DNA of 64,000 bases from Mytilus trossulus (Eukaryota > Mollusca > Bivalvia > Mytilida > Mytilidae): the NCBI RefSeq assembly GCF_036588685.1, contig NC_086374.1:65160457-65224456 (forward strand), in the 5' to 3' direction. The notes under the pieces were generated by a model that saw only the letters and a program-made list of their open reading frames with translations, was not told the origin of the DNA and did no database searches. The translations under genes and the position numbers were made by a program. Below, in pieces: positions 35,151-47,200 of this stretch; position 1 is the first letter of the stretch, and each line of letters starts with the position of its first letter.

Positions 35151-35489
35151 AATTTTTTTCCTTACACTTATTTAATTTCTCCAATGACAATGTGGGGACG
35201 TGGGGTATATGAGCGTGCTCACTAAGGTTCTTTTATTGATTTAGGGATATACGGCTGGCGGGCATGTGTGTTCAATTACATGAAAAGCCTTGGAAGAAAT
35301 ATTTTCAAATTTAGATAAGTTGTTTCCTGTGACTAAATGAAGGCCAATTGCAATTTTCATGATTTCAGATATCTTCTTGTTGAGTTAACATCCTTTTTAA
35401 TATCCAAAAGTGGTACTTGTACTTCTAATGTGCTTCAGTTATTTCTCTATGAACAGAAATTGTTAATTATATACTGGTATAAAAAGTTT

Positions 35490-36290
35490 TATTACACTAA
35501 GTGTGTTTATACGACTGCAAAATATTTTTTGGGATCGTATAATGGTATGATGTCATCGTCTGCGTCGTCATAGGAAGACACATTTAGTTTCCGAACAATT
35601 ATTTGAGTTTAAGTGAATGGATCTCTATGAATTTTTTAAGAAGGTTTATTACCACAAAAGGAAGGTTGGGATGATTTTGGGGATGATGGTCCCAACCGTT
35701 TTGGAATAAGGGGCCCCAAAAAAGCACTTTCTAGTTTCAGGATAATAACTTGTGTATAAGTATATGGTTGTCGCTTTGACGTATTCACCATTTCCTTTCT
35801 CAATTTTATGATTACTCTGAAATTGTACCAAATTTTTTGATACTACAAGAAGAAGGTTGAGATTCATTTTGGGGGGTTATTGTGCCAACAGTTAAGGAAA
35901 AAAGGGACAAAAAACATGCATTTTTGTAGTTTCCAGACAATAAGTTGTGTGTGAGTGTATGGATCTCTCTAAAATAGTAAAACAAGGTTCCATACTACAA
36001 AGGAAAGGCTGGGATTGCATTTGGGGGTAATTGCTCCAAAAAGGGATTCGAGAAGTAAGGGGGATTTTTTTTTCCAATTATTGAAAAAAAAAGTTTCAAG
36101 AAGAAAAATTAAACCTTCAGTTGCACAATAGATTTGTAAGATCTTAAATCACATTTATTTTGTGTCAGAAATTTGATCACAATCCTAATTCAGACAGAAT
36201 CAAGCTTGAATTTTGACCATATTTGCCCCAACTTTTCAGGTTTCAAACGCTGCGGTCGTATCAGGCTGCCCTTGGTGAAGCATTTCAGTA
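35490..36290. mobile_element. Dispersed repeat with internal tandem units and TATACGAC / GGTCGTAT ends
   Basis: Left end TTTATACGACTGCAAAATA; right end CAAACGCTGCGGTCGTATCA. Between them GGAAGGTTGGGATGATTTTG-like units recur three times (35661, 35851, 36004). I recognise it as a widespread bivalve repeat. A separate related piece lies at 36835-37100. Confidence 0.55.
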
Positions 36291-36404
36291 AATGGCTTAT
36301 CACACTATTGGAGTGACCGATTTATTTCTAAATTTTCTGTTTCTGAAATGCTGGTGATTATAATCTATATAGGACTGTATAAATATAGTAAGAAATTAAG
36401 AGGG

Positions 36405-36560
36405 AAGAAATATACCAGAGGGATAGTCAAATTCATAAATCAAAAATAAACTGACAACGCCACGGCTAAAAATGAAAAAGACAAACAATAGTACACATGA
36501 CACAACATAGACAACTAAAGAATAAGAAACACGAACCCCACCAAAAACTAGGGATTATCT
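36405..36560 (+). mobile_element. Dispersed repeat ('gacaacgccacggctaaaaatg' family)
   Basis: Shares CAAATTCATAAATC, CACGGCTAAAAATGAAAAAG, AGTACACATGACACAACATA and ACTAAAGAATAA with 58315-58480. Confidence 0.65.
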
Positions 36561-36834
36561 CAGGTGCTCTGGAAGGGTAACTGTTATGTTTTAGACATTT
36601 TGAAGATAATTACAGATAAGTTTTATAGATTTATAAAAGACATTGTATTAATGATAAATTTAATTTTTGTGTTATTTTTTTCTTTTCTTTGGTTAATTGT
36701 TTGTAAATTTTTGTGGTAGGTTGGTTTGTTATTCTGTAAAAAAAACACTATTTTTTGGAATGCTATATATATTTTTTTTTAAGTAAGCTCCTTAAAGAAC
36801 TTATATTGTATATTAATAAACATACAATGTATAT

Positions 36835-37100
36835 TCAGATTTCGAATTTTGGGAACAGTTGGGATCCAAAGGGTCCTAAATTAAACTTTTGTTTGATTTC
36901 ATCCAAAAATTGATTTCTTGGGTTTCTTTGATATGCTGATGACAACAACGTTCTTAGATTTTGGACCATAATAGGTAAATGTCCAATTTCAGTTCTTTGA
37001 CCACATTCATTTTGTGTCACAAACCTATGCTGTGTCAAATATTCAATCACAACCAAATTCAGAGTTGTTTAAATTTTAAACGTATTGTCAAGACTAGCTC
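36835..37100 (-). repeat. Fragment related to the 35490 element
   Basis: AACAGTTGGGATCCAAAGGG, TTTGTTTGATTTCATCC, CTTGGGTTTCTTTGATATGC and CACATTCATTTTGTGTCA match the internal region of the same bivalve repeat family. Confidence 0.4.
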
Positions 37101-37239
37101 AACTGTTCAGGGTTGCACCTCTGCAGAAAAATCCGGTTTGCTGTCACTCTGACAGCCTTGTCGTTGAAATTACATTACAGTCTTTAACAATATGCAAATC
37201 CCATATAAGGTATAAAAAGCTAACATTTTTATCTCAACT

Positions 37240-37725
37240 GGCTAACCTTGACCAAAATTTTTAACCAAACACTTTAACCTGAAGCTGGACAGACTGTCAG
37301 ACCGACAGATGGACAAACAGACTATATCAATTAGTCAAATTATAATAAAAGCAATGACACATTAAACAGAACATTGTTTAAATAGAACGTAGGAGTACAA
37401 TGAAATTTTTGGATAATATCTCCGAAATTTAAGCATTCAGAGTATATCTGACATGGGTAAAAATGTTCATCAGGAATACATTTGTATATTTGTTCTTCAA
37501 TTTCCAGATAAATCAGACAACAATTTAGAAAAAAGTAATTTTAAGAATTTTTAGCAGTTTTTGGTTTTTATCTTTATATTAATATAGATGCAGATTAACT
37601 GCAAACAGCAAAAAAAATTGAGCAAAGTAAGATCCTTAAATAGGTCCACATGACTAAAACTGTCAATTGACCTGTTAAGGAGTTCTTTATAGTTATTTTT
37701 AACATTTTTTTTTGTAATCTTTCAC
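37240..37725 (+). repeat. Diverged copy of the 490-bp unit found at 42.5-44.2 kb
   Basis: AAGCATTCAGAG, ATCTGACATGGGTAAAAATG, TTTCCAGATAAATCAGAC, GCAGTTTTTGGTTTTTATC, GCAAAGTAAGATCC and GTCAATTGACCTGTTAAGG occur in the same order as in 42480-42960. Confidence 0.6.
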
Positions 37726-37749
37726 AAAATCTTCTCTGTAACCACTGGA

Positions 37750-37990
37750 TCAATTCTTATGTTGGACTGTTATACCACTGTCCCAGGTTAGGGGGTCCCT
37801 ATAACCCCGCCACATTATTTATGTCATGTGCCTGTCCCAAGTCAGGAGCCTGTAATTCAGTGGTTGTCGTTTGCTTATGTGTTACATATTTGTTTTCTCG
37901 TTTGAATTGTTTTAAATTGTTGTAAATTGTCATATCGTGGACTATAATAGCTGACTATGCGGTGTGGGCTTTGCTCATTGTAGAAAGCAG
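37750..37990 (-). mobile_element. Dispersed 'cgccacattatttatg' repeat, minus copy
   Basis: TACCACTGTCCCAGGTTAGG, CCCCGCCACATTATTTATG, CAGGAGCCTGTAATTCAG and GTGTGGGCTTTGCTCATTG, as in 8483-8915. Confidence 0.7.
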
Positions 37991-38019
37991 TACGGTGGAG
38001 ACTTAATGTTTGCACTCTG

Positions 38020-38270
38020 TCTGTCTGTCCATCTGTTAATTTTCCATACTTTTTTGTCAAGCCTGCGACTTTTGTCACAGAAAGCTCGACATAGGGATAG
38101 TGATCCGGCGGCAGCGTTAGCTCACTTCTTAAAAGCTTTATATTGTAGAAGGTGAAAGACCTGGATGCTTCATACTTTGTATATAGCAATCATGCTGTAT
38201 GTTACGAAGTGTCCGTCAGTCACATGTCCAATGTCCTTGACCTCATTTTCATTGTTCAGTGACTACTTGA
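38020..38270 (+). repeat. Dispersed repeat ('aagctcgacatagggatag' family)
   Basis: CAAGCCTGCGACTTTTGTCA, AGAAAGCTCGACATAGGG, GACCTGGATGCTTCATACTT and CACATGTCCAATGTCCTTGA. I recognise this as a mussel dispersed repeat. AAGGCTCGACAAAA at 17880 and 19046 may be related ends. Confidence 0.45.
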
Positions 38271-38348
38271 AAAAAAAGAAGATTTTTTGTAATGTTGAAT
38301 TCTCTCTTATTATAGGTAATAGGATAACTATATTTGGTATGTGCGTAC

Positions 38349-38507
38349 CTTGCAGGGTCGCCGTTGGCGGCAATTTTGAATTAGAAGACGAAATTTTCGT
38401 ATCTTTTCAATTTGGACGGAGGGGTTCAAATTAGCGGTGGTCCGAGGTCTGCGACCTTCCACTTTTGCAGTCGAACTTTCTACTTGGTTACTAGCTACGC
38501 CCGACAT
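38349..38507 (-). CDS. Candidate first coding exon, unknown basic protein
   Basis: ATG at 38507 opens 53 codons without low complexity, ending at a good donor, CAAG|GTACGC, in phase 0. The protein begins MSGVASNQVESSTAKVEGRR, then PRTTANLNPSVQIEKIRKFR and LLIQNCRQRRPCK. GC content here is higher than in the surroundings, as at many promoters. The next exon must lie below 38340 and was not identified, partly because repeats fill that side. Unknown family. Confidence 0.45.
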
Positions 38508-38729
38508 GCCCGACGTGCCTTGAAAGAAAATAAAAAAATAACTTTCCAAACCTTTTTACCAAAGTTTCCTATTAATAAACGATCGCAAACTTATTTCATC
38601 ATTACTATTCATTGCAGCGATGTTTAATTTGTTCAACCGCTAGCTTTATACAGAAAATCGCCGATAAATAATGTGGCAATCCGAGTAAAATCGTATCTCA
38701 CTAGTGTCAATAACAACATTGAAAACAAA
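38508..38729. promoter_or_regulatory. Candidate bidirectional promoter
   Basis: 222 bp separates the two divergent ATGs (38507 on -, 38730 on +). There is no repeat landmark and no TATA box on either side. Such spacing is typical of shared promoters of housekeeping genes. Inference from the geometry of two candidate first exons. Confidence 0.3.
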
Positions 38730-38780
38730 ATGGCTGCCGCGAGATTACAATATCGGATCCGATTCCGGAAGCGGATAAGG
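38730..38780 (+). CDS. Candidate first coding exon, Arg-rich N-terminus
   Basis: AACAAAATGGCTGCC is a strong Kozak context. Seventeen codons give MAAARLQYRIRFRKRIR, followed by AAGG|GTAATC, an acceptable donor. An in-frame stop appears at 38802-38804 if not spliced. An MAAA start with an Arg/hydrophobic helix could be a mitochondrial presequence; that is inference. Downstream exons were not found before the repeats at 39.1 kb. Confidence 0.35.
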
Positions 38781-39209
38781 GTAATCCCAGGTTTTTGCTA
38801 TTAACTAAAAAAAAAAAAGACAGGTGACAAAATACATCTATGCGTGGTAAATAAATATAAACACTAGAATTAAAAACCAAAAGATATATGTAAAAGAAAG
38901 AAAATGCAGAAAATATTTTGTACACCAATTTTAATGTCAAAATCCAATACAATGAGACAGCTGGGAACAGTTTAGCTAACAATATCATATGTTCGTGGTA
39001 ACAGTATAATTTTTTTTATCAGTGATAAATGTTGGTAATGCATGTTAAATGCTTTTCAAGTTAAACATATTACTGCAATTTCAAGTTTTATTTTTTTCTT
39101 CTCAATTTTGATAGGTTAGTTAAAATAGCTGGAAGTTTCTTATATAAAAAAAGATGTGGTATGATTGCCAATGAGACAACTTAGTATCCACAAGAGACCA
39201 AAACGACCA

Positions 39210-40050
39210 AATCTTGGTAACGGTCAAGATCCCCACCCCCAAACCATATATATTCATGTATGGGACAATATAACAAATCATATGAATTATAGGTGGAGTT
39301 CGTGGGGCCACTCTACCTCTTTCTGTTTGAGAATTTATAACGGTCGAGATCCACAATCTTAAACAATATATATTTATGTATTGGACAATATTACAAATCA
39401 AATGAATTATAAGGGGTCCCTATGGTCACTGTACACCCTCCTGTTTGAGAACTTTGGAAAATTCAAGATCATCACCCCTAAACCATATATACTCATGTAT
39501 AAGACTATATAACAAATCAAATGAAATATAGGGGAAGTCCCTGTGGTCACCCTTCCCCTCATGTTTAAGAACTTTGAAACAGTTGGGATCCCCAACTCTA
39601 AATTAAATGAAATATAGGGGGATTCCCTGCAGTCACCTGATTGAGAAATTGGAAACAGTCGAGATCCCCACCTTTAAACTAAACCATATATATTCATGTA
39701 TGAGAACTAATCAAATGAAATATAGGGAGAGTCCTTGGGTCACCCTACCCACTCATGTATGATAACTTAGAAACAGATGAGATCCCCACCCCTCAACCAT
39801 ATATAATCATGTATTGGACAATATAACAAATCAAATGAAATATAGGGGAAGTCACTGGGGTCCCCACCCCTCCTGTTTGAAAACTTGATAACGGTCGAGA
39901 TCCCCACCAATAAACCATATATATTCATGTATGGGACAATATAAAAAATCAAATGAAAAATAGGGATAGTCCCTAGGGTCACCCCACATCCTCTTGTGTG
40001 TGTTTTGAGAACTTGTAAAAGATTGCGATACCAACGCCTAAACCATATTC
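39210..40050 (+). repeat. ~120-bp tandem repeat, about seven units
   Basis: AACCATATATATTCATGTAT and GAGAACTTGGAAACGGTCGA variants recur near 39241, 39361, 39481, 39680, 39796, 39913 and 40038, with one unit shortened by a deletion around 39600. It begins next to a partial dispersed repeat (39150-39200). Minus frames over it encode only the repeat. Confidence 0.8.
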
Positions 40051-40059
40051 ATTCCTGTT

Positions 40060-40640
40060 TGTCATTTAAAAAGAGATTGAATGACATACAAGGTCAATCT
40101 CATAGGCGACACATATGCATATCACTTTGCTAGACCCTAACACCTGTCATGATATTCCAAACTTAGACATCATGGACTTGGGGTGAAGGTGGGAGTCATT
40201 TACATTTACTATGGACAGGTCAGTCAGACCTCACCACTGATCCCTGTAGTAGTAAACATTTGTGTCTGATTTGTGTCTCATAACTTTTGTACTGTACAAC
40301 ACAAACTCAGTTTTCTTTCCAGGGAAGCAAGTCCATTCATACTTTTACAAGCTCGTACTAAAGTCAACTTGAACTTCTAACAGTCAACAAATACGAGCAA
40401 TAACGATCAACTAGAGGAACTGCAATCATTGCAAATTTGTACTACTGCTGACTCATGAATGACTCATGACCATTCGTGGTCATGTGTTGCTATTGGAAAC
40501 CTTGATAAAATATGAATTATTTTCCTTAATGGTTAATTCATTAAATGAACACAAATGTACAATTATATATGAATGTTTAATATGTTTAATGTTTGTTATT
40601 TTAAATCTTCAAAAAAAAGTTGAAGCAACATTGCCACAGT
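40060..40640. other. No supported gene
   Basis: Unique-looking spacer without splice-flanked frames; one 60-codon frame without support. Confidence 0.4.
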
Positions 40641-40800
40641 TTTCATAATTATGTTTTCCTTGGTTTTTGGTTAACTGCCTACAGTGCTTACAGCGCTTTG
40701 ATTACATTGAAGGTTGTATGGTGGCATATAATTGCTTACTATTCCATTTCATTTGATCTCTTGTAGATAGCTGTGTCATTGACAATTTTACCACATCTCC
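40640..40800 (-). mobile_element. Dispersed repeat, decayed minus copy
   Basis: GTTTTCCTTGGTTTTTGGTT, ACATTGAAGGTTGTATGG and GACAATTTTACCACATCTCC follow the reverse order of the 6893 family. Confidence 0.45.
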
Positions 40801-40992
40801 TAATTTCTATAAACACCCGATGGTTGTTGTTTTATTTTAACACAGTGGTTGTTATGATTCAGTATTGGTTGTTGTTAAACACCCAGTGGTTGTTATAATT
40901 CTGATTGGTTGTTGTTTCATTTTTAAATATCCAGTGGTTGTTCAAGTTCTGACTGGTTGTTCTTTCATTTTTAAACACCCAGTGGTGTTATA

Positions 40993-41433
40993 GAATCATA
41001 TTCAAAACAGTGTGGTCCTGGCCATTGATTGACGACCTAAATTATCCCATTGACTGGGACAGATTAGGTGAACGTTTGTCTGTACCGACCATTGCCCACT
41101 TCTTACTTATTATGGAATTTAAACTGTGGGGTCACCAAAGGTTCTTAACGCCTTCAATAATAAAATAATTCGAAAAATTATTCAGGAATAACCTTTATGT
41201 TTTGATTTATATTATTGATATAAATCAACACATCGTATTATTCCGGATTCGTTTTTCGAATTGCTTTTTTTAGGTGTTGAGAACCTTTGGTGACCCCACA
41301 GATTCAGTGTCTTTAACAAGTACATAGTGAGCAGTGATTGTTACCGACAAACGTTCACCTGATCTGTCCCAGTCAATGGGATAATTTAGGTCGTCAATCA
41401 ATGGCCAGGACCACACTGTTTTGAATATGATTC
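40993..41433. mobile_element. 441-bp MITE with ~90-bp TIRs, TA duplication, inside the minisatellite
   Basis: Left end GAATCATATTCAAAACAGTG, right end its complement CACTGTTTTGAATATGATTC. The arms continue through GGTCCTGGCCATTGATTGAC and GGTGAACGTTTGTC. TA flanks both ends (40991-40992 and 41434-41435), and removing the element plus one TA restores the host unit GTTATAGTTCTGAC. Inner pair GGTCACCAAAGGTTCT / AGAACCTTTGGTGACC. No coding frame. Confidence 0.85.
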
Positions 41434-42382
41434 TAGTTCTGACTCATGTTGTTGTTTCATTTTTCATTACTCAGTGGTTGTTACAGTTCTGACTGGTTGT
41501 TATTTCATTTTTAAAAACCCAGTGGTGTTATAGTTCTGACTGGTTGTTGTTTTATTTTTCATTTCCCAGTGGTTGTTATAATTCTGAATTATTGTTGTTT
41601 CGTTTTTAAATACCCAATGGTTGTTGTGGTTCTGGTTGGTTGTTGTTTCATTTTTAACACCCAATGATTGTTTTGGTTCTGGTTGGTTGTTGTTTCATTT
41701 TTAACACCCAATGGTTGTTGTGGTTCTGGTTGGTTGTTGTTTCATTTTTAACACCCAATGTTTTTTGTGGTTCTGGTTGGTTGTTGTTTCATTTTTAACA
41801 CCCAATGGTTTTGTGGTTCTGGTTGGTTGTTGTTTCATTTTTAACACCCAATGGTTTTTGTGTGGTTCTGGTTGGTTGTTGTTTTATTTTTAACACCCAA
41901 TGGTTTGTGGTTCTGGTTGGTTGTTGTTTCATTTCTAACACCCAATGGCTGTTGTGGTTCTGGTTGGTTGTTGTTTCATTTTTAAATACCCAATGGTTGT
42001 TGTGGTTCTGGTTGGTTGTTGTTTCATTTTTGACACCCAATGGTTGTTCTGGTTCTGGTTGGTTGTTGTTTCATTTTTAAATACCCAATGGTTGTTGTGG
42101 TTCTGGTTGGTTGTTGTTTCATTTTTAAATACCCAATGGCTGTTGTGGTTTTGGTTGGTTGTTGTTTCATTTTTAACACCCAATGGTTGTTGTGGTTCTG
42201 GTTGGCTGTTGTTTCATTTTTAACACCCAGTGGTTTTTGTGTTTCTAGTTGGTTGTTGTTTCATTTTTAACACCCAATGGTTGTTGTGGTTCTGGTTGGT
42301 TGTTTCATTTTTAACACCCAATGGTTGTTGTTTTTAACATCCAGTTGTTTTTGTGGTTCTGGTTGGTTGTTGTTGCATTTTT

Positions 42383-44276
42383 AGCTCACCTGGCCTAAAA
42401 GGCCATGTGAGCTTTTCTCATCACTTGGCGTCCGTCGTCGTCGTCGTCGTCGTCGTCTGTCGTCGTTAACAATTTTTCAAACATCTTCTCCTCTGAAACT
42501 ACTGAATGGATTTGAATGAAACTTAGCATGATTGTTCCTTAGTATATTCTGCACAAAATGTGCGCTTCGATTTTTGATCCGTCAAAAAACATGGCCGCCG
42601 TTACTTAAAATAGAACATAGGGGTCAAATGCAGTTTTTGGCTTAAATCTCATAAACGAAAGCATTCAGAGCAAATCTGACATGAAGTAAAAATGTTCATT
42701 AGGTCAAGATCTATCAGCCCTGAAATTTTCAGATGAATCAAACAAACCATTGTTGGGTTGCTGCCACTTAATTGGTAATTTTAAGGAAATTTTGCAGTTT
42801 TTGGTCATTATTTTGAATATTATTATAGATAAAGATAAACTGTAAACAACAAAAAAGATCAGCAAAGTAAGATCTACAAATAAGTTAAAATGACAAAAAT
42901 TGTCAATTGACCCCTTAAGGAGTTATTGTCCTTTAGTTATTGTCCTTTAATGACAATTTTTCACAATTTGTTCATCATATTTGCTAACTTTAAAAAATCT
43001 TCTCCTCTGAAACTACTGAATGGATTTGGTTAAAACTTAGCATGATTGTTTCTTAGCTTAGTCTGCACAAAGTGTGTGCTTTGATTTTTGATCCGTCAAA
43101 AAACATGGCCGCCGTTACTTAAAATAGAACATAGGGGTCAAATGCATTTTTTGGCTTATATCTCAAAAACGAAAGCATTTAGAGCAAATCTGACATGGTT
43201 AAACATGTTCATTAGGTCTATAGCTATCAGTCCTGAAATTTTCAGATGAATCAAACAACCAATTGTTGGGTTGCTGCCACTTAATTGGTAATTTTAAGGA
43301 AATTTTGCAGTTTTTGGTCATTATCTTGAATATTATTATAGATAAAGATAAACTGTAAACAGCAAAAATGATCATCAAAGTGAGATCTACAAATAAGTTA
43401 ATATGACCAAAATTGTCAATTGACCCCTTAAGGGGTTATTGTCCTTTAATGACAATTTTTTACAATTTGTTCATCATATTTGCTAACTTTAAAAAATCTT
43501 CTCCTCTAAAACTACTCAACTAAATTCAACCAAACTTCAACTGAATGATCAGTAGGGTGTATAAAATAAAGTTTGTGCTTTATTTTTTATTTCGTCAAAA
43601 AACATGGCCGTCATGGCTAAAAATAGATCACAGGGTAAAATGCAGTTTTTGGCTTATATCTAAAAAAACTCCAGCATTTAGAGCAAATAAGACAATATGT
43701 TAAAGTATTTATTAGCTTAAGGTCTACCTGTCCTGTAATTTTCAGCCGAATTGGGTAACTGGTTTTTCAGGTATAATGCCCCTGAATTGATGATTTTAAA
43801 GAAATTTTGCAGTTTTTGGTTATTATCTTGAATACTATTATAGATACAGATCAACTGTCAATAGCAAAAATGTTAAGCAAAGTAAGATCTACAAATAAGT
43901 CAATTTGACCAAAATTGTCAATTGACCCCTTAAGGAGTTATTGCCCTTTAAAGACTTTTTACACAATTTGTTCATCATGTTGACTTACTTTAAAAAATCT
44001 TCTCATTTGAAACTGCTGTATCAATTTCAGCCAAACTTAGGCTAAATGAGTTTCAGAGTATCTAGTATAAATTTTATATTTCATTTCCTTGTATGTCAAG
44101 AAACATAGCTCCTATGGCTAAAATAGAACATAGGAGAAAATGATTTTTTTTTGCTTTTGAAGAAAATAGGACGATTCAAAGAACATTTAAATAAATTGAA
44201 AAGCCAAAATAATCATTGATGAGAGATTTAACCCAAAAAATTAAGGTGACCGATTCAGGCTCTTGAGAGCCTCTTG
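42383..44276 (+). mobile_element. 1.9-kb bivalve element with hairpin ends, inside the minisatellite
   Basis: The left end is a hairpin (GCTCACCTGGCCT AAA AGGCCATGTGAGC) followed by a CGTCGT microsatellite (42425-42470). The right end is a hairpin (GGCTCT TGAG AGCC) followed by TCTTG. Three to four ~490-bp units fill the middle, each with TCTTCTCCTCTGAAACTACT, AACATGGCCGCCGTTACTT, GCAGTTTTTGGTCATTAT and GTCAATTGACCCCTTAAGG. TTA flanks both ends, consistent with a 3-bp duplication or with simple insertion at a T/A site. Helitron-like non-autonomous is my inference. Confidence 0.65.
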
Positions 44277-47200
44277 TTAACACCCAATGGTTGTTGTGGT
44301 TCCGGTTGGTTGTTGTTTCATTTTTAACACCCAATGGTTGTTGTGGTTCCGGTTGGTTGTTGTTTCATTTTTAAAACCCAATGATTGTTGTGGTTCTGGT
44401 TGGTTGTTGTTTCATTTTTAACACCCAATGGTTGTTGTGGTTCTGGTTGGTTGTTGTTTCATTTTAACACCCAATGGTTTTTGTGGTTCCAGTTGGTTGT
44501 TGTTTCATTTTTTAACACCCAATGGTTGTTGTGGTTCTGGTTGGTTGTTGTTTCATTTTTATCAACCAATGGTTGTGATAATTGATTGTTGTTTTATTTA
44601 TAAACCATTCAGTAGTGGTGATGGTTCTGATTGATGTTGTTTCATTTTTTAACACAAAGTGGTTGTTATGGTTCTGATTTGCTGTTGTTTTAATTTGAAT
44701 ACCCAATTGTTGTACTAGTTCTGACTGGTTGTTGTTTCATTTTTAACACCCAATGGTTGTTGTGGTTCTGGTTGGTTGTTTCATTTTTAACACCCAATGA
44801 TTCTTGTGGTTCTGGTTGGTTGCTGTTTCATTTTTATCAACCAATGGTTGTTGTGGTTCTGGTTGGTTGTTGTTTCATTTTTATTGACCAATGGTTGTTG
44901 TGGTTCTGGTTGGTTGCTGTTTCATTTTTAACACCCAATGGTTGTTGTGGTTCTGGTTGGTTGTTTTTTTCATTTTTTAACACCCAAAGGTTGATTTTGT
45001 TCTCGTTGGTTGTTGTTTAATTTTTAACACCCAATGATTGTTGTGGTTCTGGCTGTTTGTTGTTTCATTTTTTTACACCCAATGATTGTTTTTGTTCTTG
45101 TTGGTTGTTGTTTCATTTTTAACACCCAATGGTTGTTTTTGTTCTTGTTGGTTCTTGTTTCATTTTTAACACCCAATGGTTTTTGTGGTTCTGGTTGGTT
45201 GTTTCATTTTTGACACCCAATGGGTGTTGTGGTTCTGGTTGGTTGTTGTTTCATTTTTAAATACCCAATGGCTGTTGTGGTTCTGGTTGGTTGTTGTTTC
45301 ATTTTTAACACCAAATGATTGTTGTGGTTCTGGTTGGTTGGTGTTTCATTTTTAACACTCAGTGGTTGTTGTGATTGATTGTTGTTTTATTTATAAACCA
45401 TCCAGTAGTGGTGATAGTTCTGATTGATGTTGTTTCATTTTTTAACACAAAGTGGATGTTATGGTTCTGATTTGTTGTTGTTTTAATTTGAATACCCAAT
45501 GGTTGTACTAGTTCTGACTGGTTGCTGTTTCATATTTCATTACCCAATGGTTGTACTAGTTCTGACTGGTTGCTGTTTCATTTTACATTACCCAGAGGTT
45601 GTTATAGTTCTGACTGGTTCTTATTTCATTTTTTAATACCCAGTGGTGTTATATTTCTGACTGGTTGTTATTTCATTTTTTAATACCCAGTGGTTGTACT
45701 AGTTCTGACTGGTTGCTGTTTCATTTTTAACACCCAGTGGTTGTTGTGGTTCTGGTTGGTTGTTTCATTTTAAACATCCAATGGTTGTTGTGGTTCTGGT
45801 TGGTTGTTGTTTCATTTTTATCAACCAATGGTTGTTGTGGTTCTGGTTGGTTGTTGTTTCAATTTTATCAACCAATGGTTGTTGTAATTGATTGTTGTTT
45901 TATTTATAAACCATTCAGTAGTGGTGATGGTTCTGGTTGATGTTGTTTCATTTTTTAACACAAAGTGGTTGTTATGGTTCTGATTTGCTGTTGTTTTAAT
46001 TTGAATACCCAATTGTTGTACTAGTTCTGACTGGTTGTTGTTTCATTTTTAACACCCAATGGTTGTTGTGGTTCTGGTTGGTTGTTGTTTCATTTTTATC
46101 AACCAATGGTTGTTGTGGTTCTGGTTGGGTGTTGTTTTAATTTGAATACCCAATGGTTGTACTAGTTCTGACTGGTTGCTGTTTCATATTTCATTACCCA
46201 ATGGTTGTACTAGTTCTGACTGGTTGCTGTTTCATTTTACATTACCCAGAGGTTGTTATAGTTCTGACTGGTTGTTATTTCATTTTTTAATACTCAGTGG
46301 TGTAATATTTCTGACTGGTTGTTATTTCATTTTTTAATACCCAGTGGTTGTACTAGTTCTGACTGGTTGCTGTTTCATTTTACATTACCCAGTGGTTGTT
46401 ATAGTTCTGACTGGCTGTTATTTCATTTTTTAATACCCAGTGGTGTTATATTTCTGACTGGTTGTTATTTCATTTTTTAATACCCAGTGGTTGTACTAGT
46501 TCTGACTGGTTGCTGTTTCATTTTACATTACCCAGTGGTTGTACTAGTTCTGACTGGTTGCTGTTTCATTTTACATTACCCAGTGGTTGTTATAGTTCTG
46601 ACTGGTTGCTGTTTCATTTTTAACGCCCAGTGATTGTTGTGGTTCTGGTTGGTTGTTGTTTCATTTTTAACCCCTAATGGTTGTTGTGGTTCTGGTTGGT
46701 TGTTGTTTCATTTTTTAACACAAAGTGGTTGTTGTAGTTGATTGGTTGTTATTTTAATTTGAACACCCAGTGGTTGTTTTATCTCTGATTGGTTGTTGTT
46801 TTCATTTGAACACCCAGTGGTTGTTATAGTTCTGACTGGTTGTTTTTCCATTTTTAAACACCCAGTGGTTGTTATGATTGGTTGTTGTTTCATTTATAGA
46901 CATCCAATGGTTATGGTTCTGGTTGTTATTTCAATTTGAACACCCAGTTGTTGTTGTAGTTCTGACTGGTTGTTGTTTCATTTTTTAACACAAAGTGGTT
47001 GTTGTAGTTCTGATTGGTTGTTATTTTAATTTGAACACCCAGTGGTTGTTGTATCTCTGATTGGTTGTTGTTTTAATTTGAACATCCAGTGGTTGTACTA
47101 GTTCTGACTGGTTGTTTTTCAAGTTTTAAACACCCAGTGGTTGTTATGATTGGTTGTTGTTTCATCTCCTAATTTCTATAAACACCCAATGGTTGTTGTT

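Noticed and set aside
41711-42270. Frames of 60-92 codons on both strands, Val/Phe/Trp-rich or Thr/Asn/Gln-rich
   Set aside because: They run through the 47-bp minisatellite. Since 47 is not a multiple of 3, all frames cycle and stay open because the unit lacks stops. No start context or conservation.
42425-42470. CGTCGT run as a CRISPR-like or regulatory array
   Set aside because: Simple trinucleotide microsatellite inside a known bivalve element; no spacers. No CRISPR is expected in a eukaryote.
44385-46893. More hydrophobic-looking frames (WFWLVVVSFL type) resembling membrane proteins
   Set aside because: Same minisatellite; the apparent membrane segments are translated GT-rich repeat.
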